Assembly: GCA_002471225.1 (NCBI GenBank)
Contig: DKPO01000016.1
Location: forward strand, 192,410-256,409
Direction: 5' to 3'
Source: Porphyromonadaceae bacterium UBA7332
GTDB taxonomy: Bacteria; Bacteroidota; Bacteroidia; Bacteroidales; UBA7332
Length of the DNA: 64,000 bases
The translations under genes and the position numbers were made by a program. Position 1 is the first letter of the stretch, and every line of letters starts with the position of its first letter. Below, piece by piece: positions 1-9,557 of the stretch. The notes under the pieces are model-generated. The model was not told the origin of the DNA and searched no databases. It saw only the letters and a program-made list of their open reading frames with translations.

Positions 1-129
1 CACCTCATCCAGAGAAATCAGAGAAGATAACTGATGATCATTCAATGTGCGATCCATTCGCTGCTGATGCAGTTCAAGATTCAATACCTTACCATCAAAC
101 AATGCTAAAGTTTCAACAAATGGGTACAT
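1..129 (-). CDS. pabC: Aminotransferase class IV, probable 4-amino-4-deoxychorismate lyase (N-terminal part only)
   Basis: The first 43 codons of a gene that runs off the left edge. The reading frame starts at an ATG at 129 and begins MYPFVETLALFDGK, then LELHQQRMDRT. This is the usual opening of class IV aminotransferase-fold PLP enzymes (FETLRLFDG...LHLxRL). The start lies inside the last codons of pabB, overlapping it by 17 bases, so the two are translationally coupled. PabC releases pyruvate from aminodeoxychorismate to give p-aminobenzoate, the step after PabB, so the pairing supports the call. A branched-chain aminotransferase-like role cannot be excluded from so short a piece; the PLP lysine is outside the window. 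Confidence 0.72.
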   Translation of the reverse strand, partial: MYPFVETLALFDGKVLNLELHQQRMDRTLNDHQLSSLISLDEV

Positions 130-1108
130 ATACTTTCTGAATTAATTCTTTATACTCACTCTCAGCATCACTTCGGGTCGTAATTCCTCCCCCGCTTTTA
201 AAAAACAACTTTCCTTCTCTTTGCTCAATATAGCGTATCATTACTCCACTACTGAGTGTTTTTCCATCAAAGATTCCACAAATACCTGTATAATAGTTTC
301 GATGATGTGTTTCACTTTCCAAGATAATACGGCATGTACTTTTCTTTGGTGCGCCTGTGATGGAACCGGCTGGCAACATAGAAAACAAAACGGAGCCCAA
401 CTGAGTCATAGCTCTTTCATCCAACTGCCCGCAGACTTCTGAACTCACTTGTAAAATGGGACCATTAGAAGTGTCTAATTGCTCCATATATCTATAACGG
501 TTTACCCACACAGGAAAAGCTACCCGGCTTAAATCATTTCTTATCAGATCAACAATCGTTGCATGTTCGGCAGATTCCTTCTCATCTTCACTAATCACCT
601 TACGGGCATCAGGAATGGAAGCTGAAATCGTTCCTTTCATCGGAAAGGAGTGAATCACCCTTTGCTCATCAATCTGTACAAAAATCTCAGGAGAAAAGAC
701 AACAAACTGATCAGCCAGATAAAGTTTAAATCTGGCTTTAGATGAATCGAATATATTTTTTAATGATAAATCGGTCTCAATAGGAGTTTCAAATGTAAGG
801 TTACATAAAAAACTATCACCCCGAAGTAATCCGGATTTTACAATATCGAATGATTTAGAGAATTCAGAGAAAGAAACAGGAAACTTTGAAAAAGTATACG
901 ATTTAGTCTGTTTATTGATAAGAGACGGACAATTAGTTACACCTTCAAAGTCGTAAGCAATAATCTCCGGATCAATCGAGTCTAACGGGAGGATCAGATT
1001 CTTTTCCTGATCATAACTGATCATAAACAAAAACGGTTTACACTCTCCAGACCATTGATTCATAAGAGCTAACGTCTGATCTTTATTTTGAAAATTCAGA
1101 TGAGTCAT
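113..1108 (-). CDS. pabB: Aminodeoxychorismate synthase component I (chorismate-binding enzyme)
   Basis: Makes 4-amino-4-deoxychorismate from chorismate and ammonia for folate synthesis. Family motifs are clear: SFPMKGT, whose lysine marks ADC synthase rather than anthranilate synthase (which has Ala); DLIRNDLSRV; GSITGAPKKST; and GICGIFDG. At about 331 residues it holds only the chorismate-binding domain, as in short PabB proteins. No glutamine amidotransferase (PabA) is in the window. The longest frame starts at 1138, but a TAnnTTTG promoter box at 1136-1143 would put the transcript start inside that extension. The ATG at 1108 (MTHLNFQNKDQ) is therefore preferred. It overlaps the next gene, the pabC-like lyase, by 17 bases, giving a two-gene folate operon. 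Confidence 0.9.
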   Translation of the reverse strand: MTHLNFQNKDQTLALMNQWSGECKPFLFMISYDQEKNLILPLDSIDPEIIAYDFEGVTNCPSLINKQTKSYTFSKFPVSFSEFSKSFDIVKSGLLRGDSFLCNLTFETPIETDLSLKNIFDSSKARFKLYLADQFVVFSPEIFVQIDEQRVIHSFPMKGTISASIPDARKVISEDEKESAEHATIVDLIRNDLSRVAFPVWVNRYRYMEQLDTSNGPILQVSSEVCGQLDERAMTQLGSVLFSMLPAGSITGAPKKSTCRIILESETHHRNYYTGICGIFDGKTLSSGVMIRYIEQREGKLFFKSGGGITTRSDAESEYKELIQKVYVPIC

Positions 1109-1135
1109 AAAGGAACAACATAAAATAGTAAGGTA

Positions 1136-1143
1136 CAAAAATA
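1136..1143 (-). promoter_or_regulatory. Bacteroidota -7 box for pabB
   Basis: Reads TATTTTTG on the minus strand, a full match to TAnnTTTG. No good -33 TTTG is seen, because the upstream side is occupied by the terminator hairpin at 1144-1181. The box places the transcript start near 1130-1133 and supports the pabB start at 1108. Confidence 0.5.
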
Positions 1144-1181
1144 GAAAAAACCGAAGACATTCACATGCATTCGGTTTTTTC
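1144..1181 (-). terminator. Rho-independent terminator-like hairpin
   Basis: Inverted repeat GAAAAAACCGAA / TTCGGTTTTTTC with a 14-base loop. The A and T flanks let it work in both directions. On the minus strand it closes the receptor-like gene that ends at 1343 and sits directly against the pabB promoter box. Confidence 0.6.
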
Positions 1182-1342
1182 AGAAATCAAAATATCTTGA
1201 TTCCGAATTTGTTCTTTGTTCTTTAACGTTCTAACACAAAGAAAGTATACAGAATTGACATAAGCAAATCAATTCACATTTATTATATCAAATAACCCGC
1301 TTTATTTAGGTTTATTATATATTTCACCCATTATACTTTACA

Positions 1343-4185
1343 TCAGTGCATTAACATCGGTGCTCCCATAGGCATTTGTCTGTGTTCTCTTGGAGAAGAG
1401 CTATCCGATGGTCTTTTTCTTCCACTGCCTGAGGGCCCTTTAAACATACGTAAGTCATACACTAATGTAGCCATAAAGTATGGAGAAAGTACATTTGCTC
1501 TTACATCTTCATAGTATGTATTTGTCACATTCCGACTCAATGCGCTGTTCTGTCTTAATAAGTCGTATGCGGTTATCTTCGCTTCCAATCTTTTACTTTT
1601 CAGGAATTTCTTACCTAATGAGGCATTCAATAAATAATAATTCTGATTGAAACCATCTGTCATTCCTGTATAGTTCTGGTATGTAAAGTTAGTCTCCATC
1701 GTGAAACCTTTCCAGAATTCCCAATTCAGCTTAGCTCCTGCTGTCTGATTTATATATCTGTTTTCCTTATTTGCATCCAGATTATTCTCTGTAAAATTCA
1801 ATCGGGCGTGATAACTAACTGTAAAATCAAGCTTATCACTAATATTACTACTCAAGACCATTCCGGGAGTTACACCAAATGTATTGGTTACCTGTTCCAT
1901 CAGATTATATTTCCCTGGCAATCTATTGTAATTAAACGAAGCCGTCAGATTTAAATTACTTTTAATCCAGTCAATCGGCATGCCATACGTCAACAAAGCA
2001 TTTCCTCCCCAAGAGCCATTCAAATTAACCGGACGAGTAAACTGAGCACCTTCCTGCAGAATAATACCATTCCCTAAATCAATCGGTTTATCAGCTATAA
2101 TTGTTTCAGAACCAATATAATTATTAGTCCATGAACCTCCTAACATAGCAAAAAATGTTTTCCCGCTTGTTGTTGTTAACGTATAGTTCAATGAGCTATA
2201 AAAACCTGTTTCTTGCCCAAGATCCGGATTGCCTCCGGACACCATCAGCGGATTATTATTATTTATTACATTCTGTAATTGGTTTATAGAAGGCTCTTTA
2301 GATGATCCTCTCAACATAAAACGTAAAGAGTTAGTCGGATTCACTTTGTAATCTAAACGAACAAAAGGCAAGACTGACCAAAAGTTTTTATCTGTATTTA
2401 ATACGACAGGAAATTCCTGATCACTATACAGACTTGCCAGCTCCAGATTTAAGGTTGCATAGAAAGATAAACCATTATCTTTATTCGTATACCGGACTCC
2501 TGTCCCTATTTGCTGAGTCAGATAATCGCTCTTAAAAACATTGGTAAGGGCCGTATCAAGCATTTGCCTCAGATCATATTCTTGTTTTGTGTACATATAA
2601 GTACGCTGGTCTGAATTATTATTGCTATAGTTAATCCGATAATTTAAATTTAGAATCGCGTATTTACTAAGCATCTCTGAATAGTTTGCAGATCCGCTTA
2701 ATTTATAGCTGTTCCGGTGGTTATCTTTAAATCTTCGAATGGTATCCCTGACCAAACCTTCTTCTCTGAATTGTTCATTAAAGGATGTATAATAATTGGT
2801 TCCATCATTTTTATTGGTATTCCCTGAAAAGAAAGAGACATGGTACGTCCTTGCTTCAAAAAACGATGGCGATACAGTAACTCCCCGCCTATATTATAGG
2901 CATTCGTCTTACTATCATTAAAAATGGTAGATTTATTTTGTTCGTCTCCATCCCGAAAAGTCATCCCTATCGTTTGATTCTGACTTTTATTGTCCTGAAA
3001 ACTCATAGAGGGTCTAAACTGTAATGTATTTCTGTCATTAATTTCATAATCAAGTTTCAGATTAAAACGATGATTCAAATTCGTATTTTCACCATTATAA
3101 TCTTCTTCATACATACGGGTATACGGATTTGTATCAAAGTAATTACGAACCAATGAGCTGTTCTCTTCATTTTTAGTTCTATTGAAGAAATAGCTTGCTG
3201 TCACTTTTACTTTCGCCCCCCATAAATCGCTATAGTTAAATCCTATAGCCGTGGTATTAGTTATACCAGGTAACTGACCGATCATTGTCTGAGATCGGCT
3301 TCCTGAGCGCATACCTCTTCGCCCTCCGCCACTCATAGACCCGGAAAGATCTTCCTGTGAGAAATTTTGTTGATTCACATTATTACTCATTGCAAGAATA
3401 GATAAGCGTCTTTCGCCTTTAAAATAATTATAACTTCCATTCAGTTGATAACGGTCATCTGTTCCGTAACCGATAGAAGCTCTCCCAAACTGCTTTGCTT
3501 TATCAGGCATACGGGTTCTTACATTGATTGTTCTCTGTGAATTTCCATCATCGAAACCGGCAAACTCTGCCTGCTCACTCATTTTATCGAACACCTCAAT
3601 GCTCTCTACCATATCTGCCGGTAAATTACGTAAAGCCAAAGTAGGATCCCCTTCAAAGAAAGGTTTTCCATCAACCAATATGCGCTTTACCTGTTCTCCC
3701 TGAGCCTTCACCGACCCTCCCTCAACTATTATGCCTGGCATCTTTGCTAATAGTTGTTCGGTAGAACTACCTGCCATGGTTTTAAAAGCAGAGGCATTAT
3801 AAGAAGTTGTATCCCCTTTTTGCGTTGCGCGGGTTGCTCTTCCCTTAGCAACAACTTCATTTAATTCGATGGATTCTTCTTTCAGAAAAATAGTACCCAG
3901 TTTCCCATTAACAGGCAACGCCTTATAGCTTTTTTTATAGGGTTTAAAACCAATAAACGAAATCTGTAACTCATAGGCACCCTGCTTAATACCTGGAAGC
4001 ACAAAATTCCCCTCTTGATCTGTAGTAGTCAGATGAGGCTTCTCTCCATGAATTACTAAACTTACTGTTGCACCCATAAGAGGCATCCGACTGCGTTCTT
4101 CAAAGAGTGTCCCTGTAATTTTCATTTGAGAAAATACACTGACAGAAAACACAAAAAATAAAAGTAAAAGCGTTGCGGTTCTCAT
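1343..4185 (-). pseudogene. TonB-receptor-like outer-membrane beta-barrel protein, frameshifted
   Basis: Two frames make one protein of about 947 residues. The N-terminal frame (4185 down to about 2822) has a signal peptide, a carboxypeptidase-like regulatory domain (TGTLFEERSRMPLMGA), a plug-like region (MPGIIVEGG, ILVDGKPFFEGD, LRNLPADMVESIEVF) and the first barrel strands. The C-terminal frame (about 2821 to 1343) carries the rest of the barrel and a Met/His-rich tail ending MGAPMLMH. The plug-region motifs match the divergent neighbour at 4373-7129. After SLSFQG (near 2822) the N-terminal frame turns to nonsense and stops at 2698, while the other frame continues NTNKNDGTNYYTSFNEQF, aligning with the paralogue. 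The distance between frames is one base short of a multiple of three, so one base is missing around 2816-2824 (a GGGAA run on the coding strand). It could be a sequencing error or a true inactivation. The family (OMP_b-brl_3) is related to TonB receptors; its ligand is unknown. Confidence 0.82.
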
Positions 4186-4358
4186 TTTAATGTTTTATAA
4201 AGGTAATGCTAAATTATTGCTGAATTTTATCAAAAAACAAATAGGGGTTGTATTACTACAAAATCTATTTCTTAAACATTCACAGTGTCTTCGACTCTAT
4301 ATTATTGAAAAAGTTTAAAAGTTTGCTTGAAAAAAGTACACTTTTATTACCTTTTGTA

Positions 4359-4366
4359 TATTTTTG
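4359..4366 (+). promoter_or_regulatory. Bacteroidota -7 box, almost leaderless start
   Basis: TATTTTTG, a full match to TAnnTTTG, ends only 6 bases before the ATG at 4373. With the usual spacing the transcript would start within a few bases of the start codon. No convincing -33 TTTG lies at the normal distance. Confidence 0.5.
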
Positions 4367-4372
4367 TCATCT

Positions 4373-7129
4373 ATGAAAAAGATTAGTATATTAATAACCG
4401 TAGCATTCGTGTTTATGTCAATTGCACGATTAAATGCACAAGATACCGGTGGAAAATATCGTATTACAGGAACAGTTTTTGAAAATAACACATCCAAAGG
4501 ACTTGAAGGAGCAGCCGTTCGTATTTTATCTGCAAAAGATTCTTCTTTTGTTATAGGTAGTGCTTCTGATGCTCTTGGGAAATATACGCTCTCGGTAAAA
4601 AAAGTGGGTAAGTATATCTTACAGACCAGTTTTTTAGGATACGAGACTAACAATAAAGATTTCGAGATTAATAAAAATGAATCTCATACAGTAATTAATA
4701 TCCATCTTAAAGAACAAACTGTTCAATTAGACGAAACCGTAATTCAAGGGAAAGTTCCGGACATCGTTTTAAAACAAGACACGATGGAATTTAATGCCGA
4801 CTCCTATAAAGTAAAAGAAGGCTCTCCGATTGAAGACTTAATCCGGAAACTTCCCGGCGTACAAATATCCAGTGACGGAAAAATCCTCGTTGAAGGCAAG
4901 GAGATTAATGAAATATTGGTTGACGGCCGCAAATTTTTCGGTAATGACCAAAGCATTACTCTTAAGAACCTGCCTGCCGATATGGTTAACAAGGTTCAGA
5001 TCATTGATAAGAAAAGTAAGGAGGAAGAAGTCACAGGCTTTTCAACAGAAGAAAAAGAAAAAGTTTTAAATCTTACGATTAAACCTGATAAAAAGAAAGG
5101 ATTATTTGGTTTCGGAACTGCAGGTTACGGCACTAAGAATCGCTATATGCTACGTGCTATGGCTAATAGCTTTCTCGGTGAAGATAAATTATCAGTCATT
5201 GTAAATACACGCAACCTGCAAGGAGATGCTAACGTCGGTGCAGGATCTTATTTAATGGGAGATCCTACTCAGGAAGAAGTTGCTGCAAACATCAATAAGG
5301 AATTCAAAAAAGGAATGAATCTGGATGGAAGTATCGGCTTTAAGCATAATACGGATAAAGATATTTCATCCCGCTCCTCACAGAACTTACTTCCGGATAG
5401 CGTATATTATACAAACAGTAACTCTGACAGCCGGAACTGGGGTCGTTCCATGCACTCTAATCTCAGATTTGAATACAAGCAGGATACGACGATGAATATT
5501 TTGATTCAGCCAAATTTTTCTTATTCCAACAGAAGAAGCAACAGTATAAATTACGCAGAAACTCTGGATGGTAATATGAAGGCTGTCAATGAAAGTAACA
5601 GCACAAATCGCGGATTTACCAAAAGCGCCGACATAGGATTAACCACTTTCTTTAATCGCCGGCTAAGTAAAAAAGGAAGAAGTATTAATTTAGAGTTTAA
5701 TATCTCTAACAATAATTCGAATGGCGATTTACATAATCTGTCAGACAACTTCTTTTTCCGTGAAAGCGGTGATAGTATCGTAAACCTCGATCAAAAAAGA
5801 CTGTCAGATAATAGTAATCTTAATTACATGGGACGAGTAGCTTATGTCGAACCAATTGGTAAAAGCAGCTCTTTACGACTAAGTTATACATTCACTCAAA
5901 CAATAAGTAATAATGAGAATAATACATATGCCTGGAATGGTGAGGATTATTCTACGTTAGACTCTTTATATAGCCGGAGTACGAAAAGCAATCGGGTATC
6001 CCAGCCTGTTATGCTTGATTTCCGCTCTAAGATCAAAAACATCAGTTACTCACTGGGAATGGGAGTTGATCCTTCCAGACAAAAAGAAGATACTTACGTT
6101 GGTAATACGACATTAAAGGAGCAACATCAGACATTATTGAATTATTCTCCGCGAATGACTTTTATGTGGAAGAATAAAAAAGGATATAGCTTGAATATGC
6201 ATTATTTTGGTCGAAGCAACTTACCAACAACCCGTCAGCTATCTCCTGTTCTGGAAATAATTTCGCCTGTCCTGGAAATGCAAGGAAATCCTGATCTGAA
6301 AGCGGGATTTTCACACAGAATGTCTGCAAGTGGACGATTTTATAATCGAAAATCACAATTTAGTGCAGCCTTATATTCTTCGCTTTCTGTACAACAAAAT
6401 GCAATTACATCCTATTCCATTTATAACGCTGAAAATGGAAAAAACTTTACATCATACAGAAATGTGAACGGAAACTGGGCTACAAACAATAACCTTATGT
6501 TCAACTTTCCGTTTAAGAACAAGAAACTACAGATGGGAAGTGTAACCGGATATTCATTTAATCAACGTACGGGCTTTACAAACGGACAAGAAAACCGATC
6601 TAAAAACAATAACATCAGTCAAAATGTCAATCTGAATTATTTCGACGAAAAAGTAAGCTTCGGTTTTGAAGGCAGAGTCAATTATTCAGGAGTTCGTAAT
6701 TCTTTAAAAAATCTGGATGAACAAAACACATGGGATTATGGTACCCGTGTAAATGTTCAAGTCGAGATACCATGGAGTATTAGTCTTAGTACGGTTATGA
6801 ATTATGTCGGTAAAAGTGGATTCTCCAAGGCATACAATCGTCAGATTGTTACATGGGATGCACAAGTCTCCAAAAAGCTACTAAAAAACAATATGGGTGA
6901 AATAGCTATTGTTGTACTGGATATACTTCAACAAGCAAACAATACAAGCCGTAATATTTCAGCAACCTCTATTACAGATAACAGCTGGAATACGATTGGC
7001 AGTTTTGCAATGTTGAAATTCACTTACCGTTTCAATCATATATTTGGAAGTGGAGCTGTAAAAAATGCAGATCCATCAACCAATATGCATATGTCACCTT
7101 ATCAGGGAAGAAGAATGCATTTCTATTAA
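4373..7129 (+). CDS. TonB-receptor-like outer-membrane beta-barrel protein
   Basis: A 918-residue outer-membrane protein. Residues 1-22 form a signal peptide (MKKISILITVAFVFM...LNAQ). A carboxypeptidase-like regulatory domain follows (ITGTVFENNTSKGLEGAAVR), then a plug-like domain with LPGVQISSDGKILVEG, EILVDGRKFFGND and LKNLPADMVNKVQIIDKKS, and a long barrel rich in aromatic and Asn strands (OMP_b-brl_3 type). The tail is MHMSPYQGRRMHFY. The longest frame starts at a TTG at 4364, inside the promoter box, so the ATG at 4373 is chosen. The paralogue on the other strand starts 187 bases away, a divergent duplicated pair. Substrate and partner are unknown; no lipoprotein or enzyme is paired with it. 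Confidence 0.85.
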   Translation: MKKISILITVAFVFMSIARLNAQDTGGKYRITGTVFENNTSKGLEGAAVRILSAKDSSFVIGSASDALGKYTLSVKKVGKYILQTSFLGYETNNKDFEINKNESHTVINIHLKEQTVQLDETVIQGKVPDIVLKQDTMEFNADSYKVKEGSPIEDLIRKLPGVQISSDGKILVEGKEINEILVDGRKFFGNDQSITLKNLPADMVNKVQIIDKKSKEEEVTGFSTEEKEKVLNLTIKPDKKKGLFGFGTAGYGTKNRYMLRAMANSFLGEDKLSVIVNTRNLQGDANVGAGSYLMGDPTQEEVAANINKEFKKGMNLDGSIGFKHNTDKDISSRSSQNLLPDSVYYTNSNSDSRNWGRSMHSNLRFEYKQDTTMNILIQPNFSYSNRRSNSINYAETLDGNMKAVNESNSTNRGFTKSADIGLTTFFNRRLSKKGRSINLEFNISNNNSNGDLHNLSDNFFFRESGDSIVNLDQKRLSDNSNLNYMGRVAYVEPIGKSSSLRLSYTFTQTISNNENNTYAWNGEDYSTLDSLYSRSTKSNRVSQPVMLDFRSKIKNISYSLGMGVDPSRQKEDTYVGNTTLKEQHQTLLNYSPRMTFMWKNKKGYSLNMHYFGRSNLPTTRQLSPVLEIISPVLEMQGNPDLKAGFSHRMSASGRFYNRKSQFSAALYSSLSVQQNAITSYSIYNAENGKNFTSYRNVNGNWATNNNLMFNFPFKNKKLQMGSVTGYSFNQRTGFTNGQENRSKNNNISQNVNLNYFDEKVSFGFEGRVNYSGVRNSLKNLDEQNTWDYGTRVNVQVEIPWSISLSTVMNYVGKSGFSKAYNRQIVTWDAQVSKKLLKNNMGEIAIVVLDILQQANNTSRNISATSITDNSWNTIGSFAMLKFTYRFNHIFGSGAVKNADPSTNMHMSPYQGRRMHFY

Positions 7130-7162
7130 TAAATAAACTCTGGTTATTAGAGAATTTTCTTC

Positions 7163-7214
7163 AATTAATAAAAGCGGCTGTCTGACACTTTTCAGACAGC
7201 CGCTTTTATTAATT
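7163..7214. terminator. Bidirectional terminator between convergent genes
   Basis: A perfect 23-bp inverted repeat (left arm 7163-7185, right arm 7192-7214) whose core is AAAAGCGGCTGTCTGA / TCAGACAGCCGCTTTT. It serves the receptor gene on the left and the peptidase-like gene on the right. The stop codon of the latter (7209-7211) lies inside the right arm. Confidence 0.85.
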
Positions 7215-9278
7215 ACACCGCGAAATATTTTTAGAGCTCAGATTGATATCAACAGCTTCGCTAAGAAAATTCAATGCATGATAAATATGATCTTTATAAT
7301 CATACATTATAACATTTGAATCTCCTAAATTCATCCGCAAATGAGGATGCATACATATAGGATTATTACCTTTAGTTCTCATCTGTAATTTTGCGATGTA
7401 TTTATATGTATGTGACGGACTTATCGTTTTATTATCATCTCCATATAAAGCCAGAATTGCCGGATAATCACCACTCCTTTTTATATTGTGATAAGGCGAT
7501 TTTATCAGAAGTTTCTGTAATTCTTCTTTCGTTTGAAAATCAAATAGCTGTTTATTATGATACCTAATCTTATCGGAAGAGGGATGAAGAACAAAATCAA
7601 AAATGCCATTTGTCATTATTACCGCTTTACATATAGTCGGATCATTATTAATCGCTTTTGCAGCCACTGAAGCTCCATATTCATAGCCCGAAATACATAA
7701 TTTATCACGATCCGTATATTGTGCTTCCGTCAAATAAGTAAGAATTGACCGCATGTCTTTTTCTTTTTCTTCTATCGAAAAGGATTGTGCATATTCTTCG
7801 TAACTACGCTGAACAAAAACAAAGCCCTGTTCCATGTACATGATTCGAGAGAAATGAAATGTATTGATATGTATAGGCGTCGAATTGGGATAAAAGAAAA
7901 CAATTGCCGGATTTTCACCATTTAACTTGATATCTTTTTTATGGCTGATTACAATATTCGTATTTCTACCTGTTTCTGACTTAATTGTCACATGTTTAGA
8001 TACAAAATCATCCGGATTAAACGGAAGTGCTGCATTCTCAATTATCGTATAACGATAATCGGAGTTTCTTATTGAAGCACTATTCAACGATTTTGGTTTC
8101 GTAAATGACTGCTCACTAAACACCAATGTAGTATCCTGACGGTTATTGACAAAAGTAAATACACCTTCTTTGATAACACGAATCGGTTTACTGGATAAAT
8201 TCTTCGTATTAATAAGAACTGCCTTATTATCCTTCATATTCTTGTAAGATAATATCACATGATCTTTAATTTGATTAAACTCTGAAAGCTGTCTTTTATT
8301 ATCTGTATATAAATGATTCCACTTCTTTGAATCAATATGATAGGCATCTATCTTAGAAATAAAGTATTTATCATGCTTAATATAGAATATATTTTCTTCA
8401 TCTGTCCCTGCCATCCTATATATATTTCCCTCAGGAATATGCATTGAATTGATTAATACGGGTTCAGACTGTCTTATTAGATCAACCTTGAAAGTATTAC
8501 ATTTATTATTCAGATTATCCGTAATATATAATCTCCCGTTTATTCTATCGATTGATATATCTAACGGATCAAATATACTTTCCAAATCACTTTCATAATG
8601 AATTGATTTGGCTTTAGTCTGAACATCATAACTACAAACCTGGTTACTAAAATCATTGCTGTTAAAAGCGTCATTAATATAATGAACTTTACTCTCAAAC
8701 CAAAGAGGCTTATAAGCCCGGACATTAAATATTGTATCACAAGCATCTGACCCTGTTTGTAAATCATAAATTAACAGATTATTCTGATAATCATTGATTG
8801 TATTGATTATAGCAAACTTAGACTCATCCATAGACAAAGAGCCTTTCAGTCGGGATAATGATCGTAATGATTTTCCAAGATCTTTTATAAATATCGTTTC
8901 TCTGTTAGTCAGATTAAAAGAATACAGATCGGTATGATTCGTATTCGCATTAATTTTGAAATAATAGACACGATTATTTATTATTTCAATCGGGATATAA
9001 AGTGGAATATCATTTAATTCTGAAATGCGGTCACGTAAAAACAAATTCCTATCGCTGATGTAAGTATCTGTCAAACGTTTTTGTTCATTTTGCCATTTAA
9101 ACCATTTTTTATTTCCTTCATGTGCAATCTCCAACCACTTGTAGTCATCTTCAATTTCAACATCATAAAGAGTATCAATCGTTGTGTTGTTCTCTGCATA
9201 TGGATATTTCAGCTTAAATTTAGTGCATGAACCTAATAGTAAAATCAATGTAAAGTAGTAAGTAATCAAACGAGTCAT
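7209..9278 (-). CDS. Prolyl-oligopeptidase-like (S9) lipoprotein, probably catalytically inactive
   Basis: A 689-residue lipoprotein; the lipobox LLGSC gives lipidated Cys18. The N-terminus keeps the prolyl oligopeptidase signature (DDYKWLE...WFKWQNEQ), a beta-propeller-like middle follows, and the C-terminal third has the alpha/beta-hydrolase layout (SPYHNIKRSGDYPAILALYG, SPSHTYKYIAKLQ). The catalytic parts are altered. The nucleophile elbow GxSxG reads GYEYG, with Glu533 in place of Ser. The RGGGEYG loop is replaced by VQRSYEEYAQ. The segment holding the catalytic Asp reads YGDDNKTISP with Asn616 at the expected position. The usual GHG histidine motif is absent (YDYKDHIYHALNF). The frame is intact over its whole length, so this looks like a maintained non-enzyme rather than a decaying gene. 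It may bind peptides at the cell surface or periplasm; that is inference. It stands alone, convergent with the receptor-like gene. Confidence 0.8.
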   Translation of the reverse strand: MTRLITYYFTLILLLGSCTKFKLKYPYAENNTTIDTLYDVEIEDDYKWLEIAHEGNKKWFKWQNEQKRLTDTYISDRNLFLRDRISELNDIPLYIPIEIINNRVYYFKINANTNHTDLYSFNLTNRETIFIKDLGKSLRSLSRLKGSLSMDESKFAIINTINDYQNNLLIYDLQTGSDACDTIFNVRAYKPLWFESKVHYINDAFNSNDFSNQVCSYDVQTKAKSIHYESDLESIFDPLDISIDRINGRLYITDNLNNKCNTFKVDLIRQSEPVLINSMHIPEGNIYRMAGTDEENIFYIKHDKYFISKIDAYHIDSKKWNHLYTDNKRQLSEFNQIKDHVILSYKNMKDNKAVLINTKNLSSKPIRVIKEGVFTFVNNRQDTTLVFSEQSFTKPKSLNSASIRNSDYRYTIIENAALPFNPDDFVSKHVTIKSETGRNTNIVISHKKDIKLNGENPAIVFFYPNSTPIHINTFHFSRIMYMEQGFVFVQRSYEEYAQSFSIEEKEKDMRSILTYLTEAQYTDRDKLCISGYEYGASVAAKAINNDPTICKAVIMTNGIFDFVLHPSSDKIRYHNKQLFDFQTKEELQKLLIKSPYHNIKRSGDYPAILALYGDDNKTISPSHTYKYIAKLQMRTKGNNPICMHPHLRMNLGDSNVIMYDYKDHIYHALNFLSEAVDINLSSKNISRCN

Positions 9279-9476
9279 TCTTTGTCCTGAATTAAAAATT
9301 TATTTGCAATCAGACCAAATATATAAATAATCAGACGAAAATCAATAAAACATTTCATATTTTAATCTTTATTTCACCGATTCATCATATCAACACCCAG
9401 AAAAGAATACAGCATCGCTAATATTTTATAATCCCAACCTCCAATTAACAACCTATTTAACATTCAGATAAAAAAA

Positions 9477-9505
9477 TAAGGGCATTTACAAAGTAAACGC
9501 CCTTA
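9477..9505 (-). terminator. Terminator of the NCS2 permease gene
   Basis: Hairpin TAAGGGCATTTAC / GTAAACGCCCTTA with a 3-base loop and one mismatch. On the minus strand it is followed by a T run. It lies about 50 bases past the permease stop codon. Confidence 0.7.
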
Positions 9506-9557
9506 ATCCTGTAATAAATCACGATATTAAAATATAGAAACCAATAGAATAATCTGA

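Noticed and set aside
221..442. Plus-strand open frame over pabB
   Set aside because: It is antisense to conserved pabB motifs and has no family pattern.
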